Positions 8,629 through 19,300 of a stretch of 64,000 nt of DNA are shown one piece after another. Source of the stretch: HGM04593 sp045657945 (GTDB lineage: Bacteria; Bacteroidota; Bacteroidia; Bacteroidales; Bacteroidaceae); the NCBI GenBank assembly GCA_045657945.1, contig JAZOUB010000041.1, positions 1 through 64,000 of the forward strand, written 5' to 3'. Position 1 is the first letter of the stretch. Each line of letters starts with the position of its first letter. Position numbers and translations under genes: made by a program. A model generated the notes under the pieces. It searched no databases. It was not told the DNA's origin and saw only the letters and a program-made list of their open reading frames with translations.

Positions 8629-9186
8629 TCAATAGTTTTTCTTCAGATGTGACATACGGGCTTTGTACATCTGTTCTTTTACTCCACCTTCTTTTATGAA
8701 GTCTTGCTTAAGGCGTTCAAAAAGGCGGGTTATCAAATAATCGGTCTGGTGAATGAGTATAATGGCGATGTTTGCAACTGTCTCATCGCTTCTTTCTGAA
8801 AGTTTTTCCCGATAAAATGCTGAATCGTTATGGCTACGGCAGATGGCAATACTTTGTAGGTATTGCTCATCTGTCATTTGCCATTGTTTCAAACCTCTGA
8901 CCCTGAGATAATCTTCGTAGTCAACCAATAACTCCTGTAAACTGGCCTTTGCTACATTCAGTAGCTTTAGCTCTGTTTCGGACGACATTGTCCTTGCTGC
9001 GCAGCCCTCGACAATATTCTGCTTCCCGGAACGCGCCGCTTGCAACATCTGATCAATGGTGCGGTCACCCACGGAAAGGAACTTGCGTGTGAAAAGGAAT
9101 GTGGCATCATAAACACATTCGGCCTTTTGGTACGCAATAAGGTTGCGGTATGCTCCTTTCTGTGGTAAAAAGTCTTTAGCCGGCAT
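8629..9186 (-). CDS. Four-helix-bundle protein of the 23S rRNA intervening-sequence type (185 aa)
   Basis: The translation is almost wholly helical and lacks signal or membrane segments. It carries LIAYQKAECVYDATFLFTRK, QMLQAARSGKQNIVEG and LLNVAKASLQELLVDYEDYL, the signature of the Bacteroidota four-helix-bundle (suffix-domain) family related to proteins encoded in 23S rRNA intervening sequences. Family function is unknown; basic residues and a ring-like oligomer known in relatives suggest nucleic-acid binding. It is a single gene reading leftward and convergent with the thioredoxin remnant. The 100 bases upstream of its start hold an unusual TAGGG-rich tract, listed separately. Confidence 0.8.
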   Translation of the reverse strand: MPAKDFLPQKGAYRNLIAYQKAECVYDATFLFTRKFLSVGDRTIDQMLQAARSGKQNIVEGCAARTMSSETELKLLNVAKASLQELLVDYEDYLRVRGLKQWQMTDEQYLQSIAICRSHNDSAFYREKLSERSDETVANIAIILIHQTDYLITRLFERLKQDFIKEGGVKEQMYKARMSHLKKNY

Positions 9187-9190
9187 AGTT

Positions 9191-9288
9191 TTAAGGGTTT
9201 AGGGTTGCTATGGTAACCTGGATAACTAGGGTTTATAGGGTAACTAAGGCGACTACGTAGACATCCTAGTAATCTTAGCTACCCTAGT
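9191..9288. repeat. TAGGG/CTAG-rich repetitive tract
   Basis: This gene-free stretch carries TAAGGGTTT at 9192, TAGGGTT at 9200 and 9227, TAGGGTA at 9236, TAACTAAGG at 9241, CCTAG at 9265 and the inverted form ACCCTAG at 9281. It forms the presumed promoter region of the four-helix-bundle gene and the 3' flank of the peptidase gene. The spacing is irregular, so it is neither a CRISPR nor a simple microsatellite. Confidence 0.5.
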
Positions 9289-9293
9289 CGCTT

Positions 9294-11801
9294 TCAGTCG
9301 TTGTTCATCTCCTTGATATCGACCTCGCTCTCCTTTGCTTCGCCAAGCAAGTGCTTGCTGAAGAAGTCGGCCATCTTCCAGAAGAAGTACTCGTCCTTGG
9401 TCTCGAAACCGTGGCGGTCGCCTGGGAGGTAGAGCATTTCAAAGCGCTTGTTGGCGCGGATGAGGGCATCTACCACGCGGGTTGTGTTCGCAGGGTGCAC
9501 ATTGTTGTCCATGTCACCTGTCACCAGCAGCAAGTGGCCCTTGAGGCGGCCTGCAAGCTCTTGGTTGGTGCTGATATTGTATGAGAATGTTGTGTCACAC
9601 TCAACAATACCTTCCTTGTTCTTCTTCTCCTTGATATTCTCTTTAATACCATGATGCTTCTCGCTCCACCAGTTGTTGTAGATGCGGTTGTCGTGGTTGC
9701 CGGCACATGAAACGGCTACCTTGAAGAAGTCGTTATATGTGAGGATTGCCGCTGTTGACATGAAACCGCCGCCTGAGTGTCCGTGGATACCTATGTTGTT
9801 GCCGTCGATGTAGTTGTGGCGTGCAATGAGCTGCTGCGCTGCCACCTTCTTGTCGGCAAGGCCATAGTCGCGCAAGTTGCCGTATCCGAAGTTGTGGTAC
9901 CACTTTGAACGGTTAGGATGTCCGCCACGGTTACCTACGGTAATTACAATGAATCCCATCTGTGCAAGACGGTCAATGCGGTTCATGCCACTTGACCAGC
10001 TCTCGTTCACAGCCTCGGTCTGTGGACCTGGATATACATATTCAATAAGAGGGTAGCACTTTGTAGAGTCAAAGTCGAAGGGCTTGTACATCACACCATG
10101 CAGGTCGGTAATGCCATCGGCGGCCTTCACTGTGAAGCGCTCGGGGAACTTGTAGCCTGCTGCAAACAGCTGTGAGAGGTCGGCTGTGCCAAGCTCAACG
10201 CTCTTCTTGCCGTTCTTGCTGTATACATAGTTCACAGGTGTTGTGTCAACGCGTGAAGCGCATACGGCAAAAGCCTCGCCGTTGTCGGCAGCAGAGTAGA
10301 AACTGATGTTCATGTCGCTCTCGTCAATCTGCTTCATGCCGCTGCCGTCGAAGTTAACACTGTAGAGGTGCATGTAGTAAGGATTCTCATCCTTGTTATA
10401 ACCGCAAGCTGTGAAATAGATTTTCTTCTCCTTCTCGTTTACGGCAACAACGTCCTCAACGTGGTATGCGCCATTTGTAATTGGATTGACAAGTGTGCCG
10501 TCGGCATTGTAGAGGTAGAGCATAGCCCAGCCTGTGCGCTCGGACCACTGGATAAACTGCTTGCCGTTGTTCACAAGGCGAATCTGCTTGCTCTCGATGC
10601 TTGTGTTCATCTCCTCGTGTACAAGCATCTTGGTTGTGTCGAGGCTAAGGTCATAGTAGCAAACCTCAATCTTCTTCATGTCGCGGCTGATGCGCTCGAA
10701 GTAGAAACCGTTGTTGTCGCCAAGCCAGATGCTCTTGTAGGGCGCTTCGTAACCTGTGGCGTGTGTGCCGGGCTTGCGGAACATGCCAAGGCGCTGTTGC
10801 TTGAACTGATCGACATTGATTGTCTTGCTTGTCTTGTTCTCAAAGTCGAACAGCTCAACGGTTGTCTTTGGTGTTTCCTCGCCCGGCATCTGGTAGTAGT
10901 AGCTCTCCAATGTTGGGCGTGGGCTGCTCAATGAGTTGATGACCCACATCTTTGAGAGTATTGAGTCGGCACGGTGTGTCATTACAAAGTGGCGAGAGTC
11001 GGGGCTCCACAGTGCATATACGCGGTGGCGCTTGGTGCTGTCGGGCATCTCATCGAGTGAGTGGTATGCATAGCACCAGTTGGGGCGGCCGTTGAAGGTG
11101 AGCTGGTGCTCCACAACGGTGCTGTCCTTGTCCCATAAACGCAGCTTCTCCAAATCCTCGCGCGACATGTACCACAAGTTGTAGTTCTTCTCATAGATGG
11201 CAAACTTGCCGTCGGGTGAGACGTTTGCCCAGCCTGGATAGACAGGGTAGAGGTCTTCAATCTCATCCTTTGTGCGCTCAATGAGCTCCTTGGTCTTCAT
11301 GTCATATTCAAAGTAGAAGGTCTTGTTCTCCTTCTTGCCCTCGTTCTCCTTTATCTTGGCGCTGTCGTTGCGCTCGTGGCGTGGAAGCTGCTTGGGGACT
11401 TCGAGCTTTGATGCAATGTCAAAGCGTACATATCGGCCTTCGCGGATGATGCGGTTTATGCCAATGGGCAGGTGCTGTGCATCGTAGGGGTCGCCGGTGC
11501 GCATTGTAATCTCCTTGGCAAGCCACTCCATGTCCCAAAGTTTCTTCTTTGTACCCTTGACTGCATCCACAAGATAGAAGTTGCGCTCTTTTGTGTCGCT
11601 CCATGCATAGATGAACTGCTTGCCGTCCTCGAACCACACGGGCTGTATCCTTGTCTGTTTTACCATGCGGGATATTTTCTTGGGCGAGAAACGCTCGGCA
11701 AGTGCGTAGTTGGGGCGTACCTTGTTGCTCTCCTGTGCTTTTAATGTGGTTGTTGCCATCAGTGCAGGCAAAACCAAAAGTAGTAATAGTGCTTTTTTCA
11801 T
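9294..11801 (-). CDS. S9 family prolyl oligopeptidase / dipeptidyl peptidase IV-like (835 aa)
   Basis: The signal peptide is MKKALLLLLVLPALMATTTL, ending near KAQ, so the enzyme is periplasmic or surface-exposed. Residues about 40-570 form the beta-propeller of the DPP-IV N-terminal domain (for example YPGWANVSPDGKFAIYEKN and LWSPDSRHFVM). The C-terminal 260 residues are the alpha/beta-hydrolase domain. The catalytic serine is Ser676 in GIHGHSGGGFM, the Asp is in GDMDNNVHP and the His is His797 in PGDRHGFE, so the triad is complete. It should cleave peptides after proline or related residues from the N-terminus. Its start is only 6 nt after the stop of the serine ammonia-lyase gene, implying one transcript and a shared role in peptide and amino-acid catabolism. 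Confidence 0.93.
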   Translation of the reverse strand: MKKALLLLLVLPALMATTTLKAQESNKVRPNYALAERFSPKKISRMVKQTRIQPVWFEDGKQFIYAWSDTKERNFYLVDAVKGTKKKLWDMEWLAKEITMRTGDPYDAQHLPIGINRIIREGRYVRFDIASKLEVPKQLPRHERNDSAKIKENEGKKENKTFYFEYDMKTKELIERTKDEIEDLYPVYPGWANVSPDGKFAIYEKNYNLWYMSREDLEKLRLWDKDSTVVEHQLTFNGRPNWCYAYHSLDEMPDSTKRHRVYALWSPDSRHFVMTHRADSILSKMWVINSLSSPRPTLESYYYQMPGEETPKTTVELFDFENKTSKTINVDQFKQQRLGMFRKPGTHATGYEAPYKSIWLGDNNGFYFERISRDMKKIEVCYYDLSLDTTKMLVHEEMNTSIESKQIRLVNNGKQFIQWSERTGWAMLYLYNADGTLVNPITNGAYHVEDVVAVNEKEKKIYFTACGYNKDENPYYMHLYSVNFDGSGMKQIDESDMNISFYSAADNGEAFAVCASRVDTTPVNYVYSKNGKKSVELGTADLSQLFAAGYKFPERFTVKAADGITDLHGVMYKPFDFDSTKCYPLIEYVYPGPQTEAVNESWSSGMNRIDRLAQMGFIVITVGNRGGHPNRSKWYHNFGYGNLRDYGLADKKVAAQQLIARHNYIDGNNIGIHGHSGGGFMSTAAILTYNDFFKVAVSCAGNHDNRIYNNWWSEKHHGIKENIKEKKNKEGIVECDTTFSYNISTNQELAGRLKGHLLLVTGDMDNNVHPANTTRVVDALIRANKRFEMLYLPGDRHGFETKDEYFFWKMADFFSKHLLGEAKESEVDIKEMNND

Positions 11802-11807
11802 TGTCTG

Positions 11808-13070
11808 TTATTTGGTGTTATCGTTTTTCTTGGTTATGTGCAGGGTGTCGAGTATTTTCCTGAAACCGCGACGCTGGTTGATGTCAATCTTTGCAATACC
11901 GCCGGTTGATGTCTCCTTGTAGAGGCTTGGCAAGTCGTGTCCGGTCTCCTTCATCACCTCGACAATGCGGTCGTAGTCAATCTTGTGCTTGCCGTCCGAG
12001 AGTGCTGCGTATGTGCATGCATCCAATGCGCGTGATGCGGCAATGGCGTTGCGCTCGATACATGGAACCTGTACAAGACCGCAAAGGGGGTCGCAGGTCA
12101 AACCCAAGTGGTGCTCAAGTCCCATCTCGGCTGCATATTCAATCTGGTTTATTGTTCCGCCGAAGAGTTGGCAGGCAGCAGCTGCCGCCATGGCGCAGGC
12201 AACGCCAATCTCTCCCTGGCAGCCTACGTCGGCACCCGAAATGGATGCGTGCTCCTTTGCTACATTTCCAAACAGACCGGCTGTTGCAAGGGCGCGCAAT
12301 ATGCGTGCATCGGAACAGTCATGTGCTTTGGATAGGTGGTAAAGCACGGCCGGCAACACACCGCTTGAACCGCAAGTGGGGGTAGTTACAATTGTACTGC
12401 CGCTCGCATTTTCCTCGCTTGTCGCAAGAGCGTATGCATATAGCTTCGCCTTGCTGCTTACTGCAGCATTATATGACATTGACTTGTTGAGATAGGTGTT
12501 TGCCTTGCGCTGTATGCCCAGGCCGCCCGGCAACACGCCCTCATTCTCCAATCCACGCTTAATCGTGTTCTGCATTGTGCTCCAAACCTCGCTCAGGTAG
12601 TCCCAGATTTCGGGTCCTTCATACTTCTCTACATACTCCCAGAATGAGCATCCTGTCTCGTCGCACCAGTCCATTATCTCGTGGATGGTTGTAAGTGGGT
12701 ATATGTCCTCTTCGTTCTTTGTGGTCTCCTCGTTGGCAAGTTCGCCGCCACCGATGCTGTATATTCTCCAGCTGTCAATAACCTTACCCTCTTTGATTCC
12801 CTCGAAGAGCATTCCATTGGGGTGGAATGGAAGAAAAGTCTCGGGTTTCCACACAAGTTCCAGTTTTGCAAGCGGTTCGAGCACTGCTATAATGGCTTTG
12901 TCGGTCATGTGCCCCTCGCCTGTAGCGGCAAGGCTGCCGTATAATGTGACGCGGTAATTCTCAACGCCGGGGCAACGCTCTGCAAAAATCTTTGCTGCAC
13001 GGTTGGGACCCATTGTGTGGCTGCTCGAAGGGCCAAGGCCTATCCTGAAAAGTGAACGTAGTGATTTCAT
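11808..13070 (-). CDS. sdaA: L-serine ammonia-lyase, iron-sulfur type (420 aa)
   Basis: It deaminates L-serine to pyruvate and ammonia using a [4Fe-4S] cluster. The start at 13070 (MKSLRSLFRIGLGPSSSHTM) is preferred over the upstream in-frame codon because the family begins just before the GPSSSHTMGP motif. Single-chain layout: beta domain first, alpha domain with TPTCGSSGVLPAVLY and LTCDPLCGLVQVPCIERNA, whose cysteines bind the cluster. The length fits the family. It is transcribed leftward as the first gene of a pair with the S9 peptidase 6 nt downstream, linking extracellular peptide breakdown with serine use. Confidence 0.95.
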   Translation of the reverse strand: MKSLRSLFRIGLGPSSSHTMGPNRAAKIFAERCPGVENYRVTLYGSLAATGEGHMTDKAIIAVLEPLAKLELVWKPETFLPFHPNGMLFEGIKEGKVIDSWRIYSIGGGELANEETTKNEEDIYPLTTIHEIMDWCDETGCSFWEYVEKYEGPEIWDYLSEVWSTMQNTIKRGLENEGVLPGGLGIQRKANTYLNKSMSYNAAVSSKAKLYAYALATSEENASGSTIVTTPTCGSSGVLPAVLYHLSKAHDCSDARILRALATAGLFGNVAKEHASISGADVGCQGEIGVACAMAAAAACQLFGGTINQIEYAAEMGLEHHLGLTCDPLCGLVQVPCIERNAIAASRALDACTYAALSDGKHKIDYDRIVEVMKETGHDLPSLYKETSTGGIAKIDINQRRGFRKILDTLHITKKNDNTK

Positions 13071-13329
13071 ATAATAGTTATTCGTTTTTCGGTTTATACC
13101 TAATATTTCGCTAATATATGAAAAAGTGAGCAAGAAATAACAAGTTTGCTTATTTTTTTATAGCAGGTGTAGTTCTATATCTGCATCTCTTTTTATGTTT
13201 TCATTGCAAATTTGTAATCGTTTTTGAAAAAACAAGTAGCATTAACATAATTTATCTATACTATTTATGAAATGTCAATGCGAATTGTTAAAATTGCAAT
13301 CGAAAAACTAAAAACTCTACCATATACTA

Positions 13330-16300
13330 ATGAAAAAACAACTAAGGAGATTATTGCCGGCGATTGTTTGTGCTGGAGTATTTTGTGGAAATGCCGTTGC
13401 TGCAAACGTGGCAGATGCAGATTCCACCACCGTAAAGCATTTGAAATATGACCCATATTTTGTTGAGGCTCTGCCGCTCGATGCTCCTGAATGGATGGCG
13501 CGTATTGCCGCCGATCCCTCGAGCGTGAATTTCAAGGAGATGCAGCGTCTGTATAATGAGTGGCGTGCTGCCGATGACAATGTGCGTGTGCGCACTGTCG
13601 ATAACAAACAGGTGGTTAACTATTACCGTCGTTGGATGGCTGCCTATCGCGATTATGTCGCTCCCGATGGCAGTATTGCTTTGCCGTCAATGGAACAATA
13701 TGCCGCGCAGGTTGATTCAATGAACCGCAAAGTGGCTGCAACAAGAGGTACAGATGCTGAACCTGTTTGGCGCAACATAGGCCCTAACCGAACATATTCA
13801 AACGAGAACGGCGAGCTCAAACGCAAGGATTCGCAGGTGTGCGTCTTCCGCATAGCAGTTGCACTCAGCGACAGTGCAACGCTATATTGTGGAACGGAGT
13901 CTGGTGTCGTGTTCAAGACGACCGACCATGGACAGAGTTGGCAACCATGTGCTCCACAGCATAACTTCGGTGGCTCAATATTCAGTATAGCAGTGCATCC
14001 CACTGACAAGAACACCGTTTATGTGGGTGGTGGCCCTTGGCTCTGGAAAAGTACCGACGGCGGTGAGACATGGAACCGTTGCGGCGGCATCAGCAACCGC
14101 GTGAACTCGATAAAGATTGACCCAACAAACACGGATTACATTACTGCATCCGTAGGCAGCAAGCAGGAGGGCGCCTCGGCTGCCGGTTTCTTCATTTCGT
14201 CCGATGGCGGTGCCAACTTCTCATGCACTCTGCGCGGAATATGCTTCGACCACGAACTGCAGCCCGGGAATCCCGACAGGATATATCTTGTGCGCCGTGA
14301 GGCAGGGCCTTGGGCGGGAATATACGTGTCGGACAATGCAGGAATGAGCTGGCAACAGTTGGAACTGCCTGTGGATATGATGATTTGCGGCCGTCTGGCA
14401 GTGAGTGAGGCGCCGGGTGGCGAGGATTACGTCTATGCGCTCGTGACCTGTGACTCATGGGGCTACGATGCCGGTCCGCAAGGTGGCAAGGGAACGCCCT
14501 ACATCCTAATGTCAAAGGATGCCGGTACTACGTGGGAAGACCAGACCGACAAGGGCGGTAAATATTATGACATTACATTCTCTCCAATCATGGACTCTGC
14601 CGGCGGTCAGGGCTTCTTTGATATGATGATTGGCGCATCGGCGCAGAACCCTGCGCATGTGCTCTTTGGCCTGACATCGCTCTATCGCTCAACAGAAGAG
14701 GGTGTCGCAAACTATCGCGACCATGCTATCGGCGGTTATCAGCGTAGCGACTGGATGCACTGCGACATTCAGGATATAGCCATTCACCCCTGTGGCGATA
14801 CATGGATATGCAACGACGGCGGAATAAAATACTCGCGTGATTTCTTCGAGACAAAGGGCGAGGACAGATATGACGGAATATATGCATCGGACTATCAGGG
14901 CTTGGGCGTAGGCTGGAACGAGGATGTTATGGCGGCTGGCCGTTGGCATAACGGCGATGTGGTGCATGCTGCAAGCTATGGCGAGGGCAACAGCGTGCAC
15001 GTGGGCGGTGTGGAGATTGCAACAGGCTATGTGATGAAGAGCAATCCTTGGAAGGTCTATTTTACCGATGCATCCACGCGCATCATGCCACGCGAAATGG
15101 ACGGCACTATAGGCGAGGATTTCCGCACTTGGTTCAGTGACAAGAAACCATATGAGGCACTGCGCATAAACGGCGAGATTGCCACCGACCCGCGCTATGC
15201 CTTGAAGGTGTTCCTGCAGGACATGACAGATACATGGGGTGGCTACCTGTCGTACGACGAGGGTGCTTCGTTCCAGAAGGTGTTCGACAGCGAGGGCGAG
15301 GATTTCTACAGTTATGAGTTCGCACGCTCTAACCCCGATAGGGTCTATATTTCGGGATGTTGGAATGTGTGGCGCTCCGATGATGGCGGCCTTACATTCA
15401 ATGAGTGTACGCAACCCTTTGCCATTACCGACGACTACATACACTATACTAAGGTTGTGGTTGACCCCAACGACGAGAACCACCTGCTTGTGATTTGCAA
15501 CGACCGTTATGGTGCTGTGAGCGAGAGTTTCGACGGCGGCATGAGTTGGAGTGCGTATGACCTTGCGAACATTGCCGACAAGCGCGTGCACCAGATTATT
15601 CTTGTGGGCGATGAGTATAACAGCACTTATGTTACAAGCTACGACGGTGCGAGTGTCTATTTCCGCGACAATACAATGAACGAGTTCATCGACTATTCGA
15701 GCGGCCTGAATCCCGGAGCACGCATCTCAAAGGTCGTGCCTTTCTACAAAGGCGGTGTGCTTCGCATGGCAACCGACCAGGGTTTGTGGGAGGCGCCTCT
15801 TTATCACTGGGATTTCATCGCCGTAGCACAGCCAATGGCACTGAATCTTGGTAGCGGAAACCTTACAGCAAACCCGCAGAAGAGTGTGCAGTTCGACAGT
15901 TACAGCATTGTGCGTCAGGACGAGAATACCCGTTGGCAGTGGAGTTTCTCGCCACAGCCGCAGTATGTGAGCGATGCAACGGCGCGTAACCCTGTTGTTG
16001 TGTTCGGCAACCCCGGCAACTATGATGTCACGTTGACCGTTACTACCCCTGCCGGTACATCGTCGCGCACTATAAAGAACATGATAACCATTGAGGGTGC
16101 GACATCAATTGATGAGGCCAAGGTGGGCGAAGTGGGCATAGAAAAGAGCGTGCTCGATGCCGGCGAACCGCTTGTGGTGCTTGCTGCCGGGCTATGCGAG
16201 GATGCACGCTTCACCGTGCACGGAATGAAAGGCAATCTGCTGCACAGCGCACAGGTCCATGCCGGTACGGAGCGTGTGACGGTTGAGGTGAACGATCTTG

Positions 16301-16371
16301 CCCCCGGTGTATATATCTACTCGATAAGGAGTGCGACACAGAAATTCTTCGGACAGTTCATAATAAAATAA
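13330..16371 (+). CDS. Secreted Asp-box beta-propeller protein with PKD domain and T9SS-like tail, paralog 1 (1013 aa)
   Basis: After a signal peptide (MKKQLRRLLPAIVCAGVFCG to AVAA), at least eight Asp-box-like motifs of the S-x-D-x-G-x-(T/S)-(W/F) type appear: TTDHGQSW, STDGGETW, SSDGGANF, SDNAGMSW, SKDAGTTW, SDDGGLTF, SFDGGMSW. These mark VPS10/sialidase-like propellers. A PKD domain follows near residues 850-920 (WQWSFSPQP, YDVTLTVTTPAGTS). The end, LAPGVYIYSIRSATQKFFGQ plus FIIK, resembles a T9SS sorting domain. I saw no sialidase FRIP motif or arginine triad, so 'sialidase' is not claimed. It is 5 nt upstream of a paralog and in an operon with a TonB receptor, so a role in ligand capture at the surface is inferred. 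Confidence 0.85.
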   Translation: MKKQLRRLLPAIVCAGVFCGNAVAANVADADSTTVKHLKYDPYFVEALPLDAPEWMARIAADPSSVNFKEMQRLYNEWRAADDNVRVRTVDNKQVVNYYRRWMAAYRDYVAPDGSIALPSMEQYAAQVDSMNRKVAATRGTDAEPVWRNIGPNRTYSNENGELKRKDSQVCVFRIAVALSDSATLYCGTESGVVFKTTDHGQSWQPCAPQHNFGGSIFSIAVHPTDKNTVYVGGGPWLWKSTDGGETWNRCGGISNRVNSIKIDPTNTDYITASVGSKQEGASAAGFFISSDGGANFSCTLRGICFDHELQPGNPDRIYLVRREAGPWAGIYVSDNAGMSWQQLELPVDMMICGRLAVSEAPGGEDYVYALVTCDSWGYDAGPQGGKGTPYILMSKDAGTTWEDQTDKGGKYYDITFSPIMDSAGGQGFFDMMIGASAQNPAHVLFGLTSLYRSTEEGVANYRDHAIGGYQRSDWMHCDIQDIAIHPCGDTWICNDGGIKYSRDFFETKGEDRYDGIYASDYQGLGVGWNEDVMAAGRWHNGDVVHAASYGEGNSVHVGGVEIATGYVMKSNPWKVYFTDASTRIMPREMDGTIGEDFRTWFSDKKPYEALRINGEIATDPRYALKVFLQDMTDTWGGYLSYDEGASFQKVFDSEGEDFYSYEFARSNPDRVYISGCWNVWRSDDGGLTFNECTQPFAITDDYIHYTKVVVDPNDENHLLVICNDRYGAVSESFDGGMSWSAYDLANIADKRVHQIILVGDEYNSTYVTSYDGASVYFRDNTMNEFIDYSSGLNPGARISKVVPFYKGGVLRMATDQGLWEAPLYHWDFIAVAQPMALNLGSGNLTANPQKSVQFDSYSIVRQDENTRWQWSFSPQPQYVSDATARNPVVVFGNPGNYDVTLTVTTPAGTSSRTIKNMITIEGATSIDEAKVGEVGIEKSVLDAGEPLVVLAAGLCEDARFTVHGMKGNLLHSAQVHAGTERVTVEVNDLAPGVYIYSIRSATQKFFGQFIIK

Positions 16372-16376
16372 CAACC

Positions 16377-19300
16377 ATGAAAAAAACAATACTCTCACTG
16401 CTTTGTGCATCGTCAATCCTATGTGCAGGCGCGCAGGAGCAGGCTGCAAACGACAAATACTTTACCCCGTATAAACTGAACTATCTGCCTGCCGGTTCGC
16501 CTGTGTGGATGGCGCAGCTTGCCAATCCGCAGGGGCTCGACTACAACGCAATGGTCGATAGTTTCGAGGTTTATCTCAACAATACTCCCGGTGCGCGCTA
16601 CAAGTCGCGCGACACGAAACAGGTGGTGAACCACTTCCGCCGTTTCCAGAAAGCCTATCTGCCATTTGTACAGGCCGACGGCATAATCAGGCTACCTTTG
16701 GCAAGCGCCTATCACAGCGACATCGACAACGCTGCCGAGGAGGTGCGCCAGGAGCGTGCGCGCAAGCGTGCCGCAGGCCGCGATGTTGCGGCGCCCGTAG
16801 AGTGGAAGGTGATTTCGCCAATCATGACATACGACTATCTGCATAAAAAGGTATCTCCTGCGCAGTCGAATATCCAGCGCATGAGAGCATCTCGCTCCAA
16901 TCCCAATGTGCTCTATTGCGGTTCGGAGACAGGCCTTGTATTCCGCTCGGTCGATAAGGGCGAGTCGTGGCAGCCGTGCAACGACGGTGAGTGGATGGCC
17001 GGTGAGATAACGTCAATAGATATAAGCAACACCAACCCCGACCGTGTGCTTGTGGGTGCAGGCGGTGTCTTCTGGATAAGCAACGACGGTGGCGCAAACT
17101 GGGAGAACATCACTCCTGCAAAGGCTACTTATGCCCGCACCAGCAATATCTGTTTCCACCCCCAGGACGACAATATAATACTTGCCGGTGACCGCGCACA
17201 GCTGTGGCGCTCGACCGATGGCGGCAAGTCGTGGGAGTGGATGCTCGGCGGCATGGTGTTCGATATCAAATACTCGGTGCAGAACCCTAATGTATGCTAT
17301 GTTGCCATTGAACAGGAGAATACCGTTAAGATGTACAAGAGTACCGACGGCGGTGTATCGTGGAACTTGCTCACTCTCGACGACCAGCCGCTCATCAGTG
17401 CGCGCATCGGTTTGAGCGAGGCGCCCGGCGGCGAGGATTATGTCTATCTTTGGGCTTGCCGCAGGAACCACTTGTCACAGCCCGGCCCTCTCTATTTCAG
17501 CGGCCCTGCATTGCTCTACAAGAGTACCGACGGCGGTGCATCGTTCACCGTTATCGATCCTACATCGCAGATGGAGGCTGTTGACAAGAACGGTGGCCAG
17601 GGATATTACGACCTTGTATGTACGGCATCGGCTACCGACCCCGAGGTTCTGCTTGTGGGTATAATACAGCTCTACCGCTCGACCGATGGCGGCAAGACAC
17701 TTGAGAACGTGGGCGGTTACTACGGCCGTTTCGACCTCCATTGCGACATGCAGTCTATCCAGACCAACGGCACCGGCGATACATGGCTGTCAACCGATGG
17801 CGGTGTCATCTATAGCAATGACTTCTTCCTCGCCGATGCGCAACCAAAGCTCAACGGTCTCTATGCCTCGGAGATGTGGGGCTTCGATCAGGGCTGGAAC
17901 GAGGATGTGATGGTGGGCGGCCGCAACCACAATGGTAACATGTCGCAGATTGACCGCTACAACGGAGTGACCCTCTCAATGCGTGGCTCGGAACGCCCAA
18001 CGGGCTATGTCTTTCTCTCCAATCCACGCAAGATTGCTTTCAGTGATTCCGAGAATGTTATTATGCCCGATGATTGGCGCGATGAGTTCGTGCCATTCCT
18101 CGACTACTGGACCTACCCGAAGGAGTCGTCGCAGCACGGCTTCTACTTCGAGTTCGACCCACGTTATGCGCAGTGCTTCTACATAGTGCAGGAGAGTGAC
18201 CGCATAGACGCCAACACTCTTTGGCGCACACGTGACGACGGTGCTTCATTCTCATCGGTATATACATTTGATGACCCCATAAACGCAATAGCGGTGTCGC
18301 GCTCGAACCCCGACAAGATTGTGGCTGCAACATGGGGACGCTTGTACTGGTCGCTCGATGCCGGCGCAACATTTACAGAGTACAATCTCCCCGAAGAGTT
18401 GACCTATAGCATCAGCTATAAACTGGCAATCCACCCCACCAACGAGGATGAGATTTGGCTGGCCGACGGTAACCCGGGTGGTTTCTGGCGCACCGTGAAC
18501 AATGGCGAGAGCTGGGAGAAGATTGACGACGGCCTCACATTTGCCAATTGGGAGGGGAAGGTGGAGAAACACAGCATCGGCCGTTTCTTCCTCACTGGCA
18601 ACGAGAAGAATGCCGCCTATGCAATAGCCTACACATTGGGCTACCTGAATGAGACCTACAGCACCACACGTGGCCGTGTGCTCTACCGCGACGATACCAC
18701 CGACGGATGGATAAACATCAGCGACGGCTTGCCAAAGGTGGTGAACCTGAACCGCATGTTGCCGTTCTACAAGGATGGTGTTATACGCCTTGCAACGAAC
18801 AACGGAATCTGGGAGCGTGAGCTTGTTGACCCGCAGTTCAAGCCCATTGCTCAGCCCATGATTCTGAATGCAGGCTCGGGCGACAACACGCAGAGCAACT
18901 ATCCACGTGAAATAAAACTCGACAGCTACAGCATAGTAAACCAGAACGATGCTGAGTGGTATTGGGAGATTCATCCCGCGCCTCTTTCAATGAGTGCCGA
19001 CAATGTGCGCAACCCGGTGATTACAATTGCTCCCGACCAGACATATGATATCTCCTTGACTGTAACAACCCCTGCCGGTAGTGATACCAAGCGCATTGAG
19101 GGAATGATAAAGGGAAGCAAACCCGTACCCGATGCAACATCAACTGATGCGGTGATGCAAGGCAAGGAACTGTTGCTCACAAGCGGTAATGTTGTTGCCG
19201 TGGGCGAGAGTTTCCGTTTTGCTGCGCGCGATCTCGATGGCGATGTTTCGCTCGTGGTCTATGACGCAAAGGGTAATGTCACCTACAGCGCTGTTGCACA

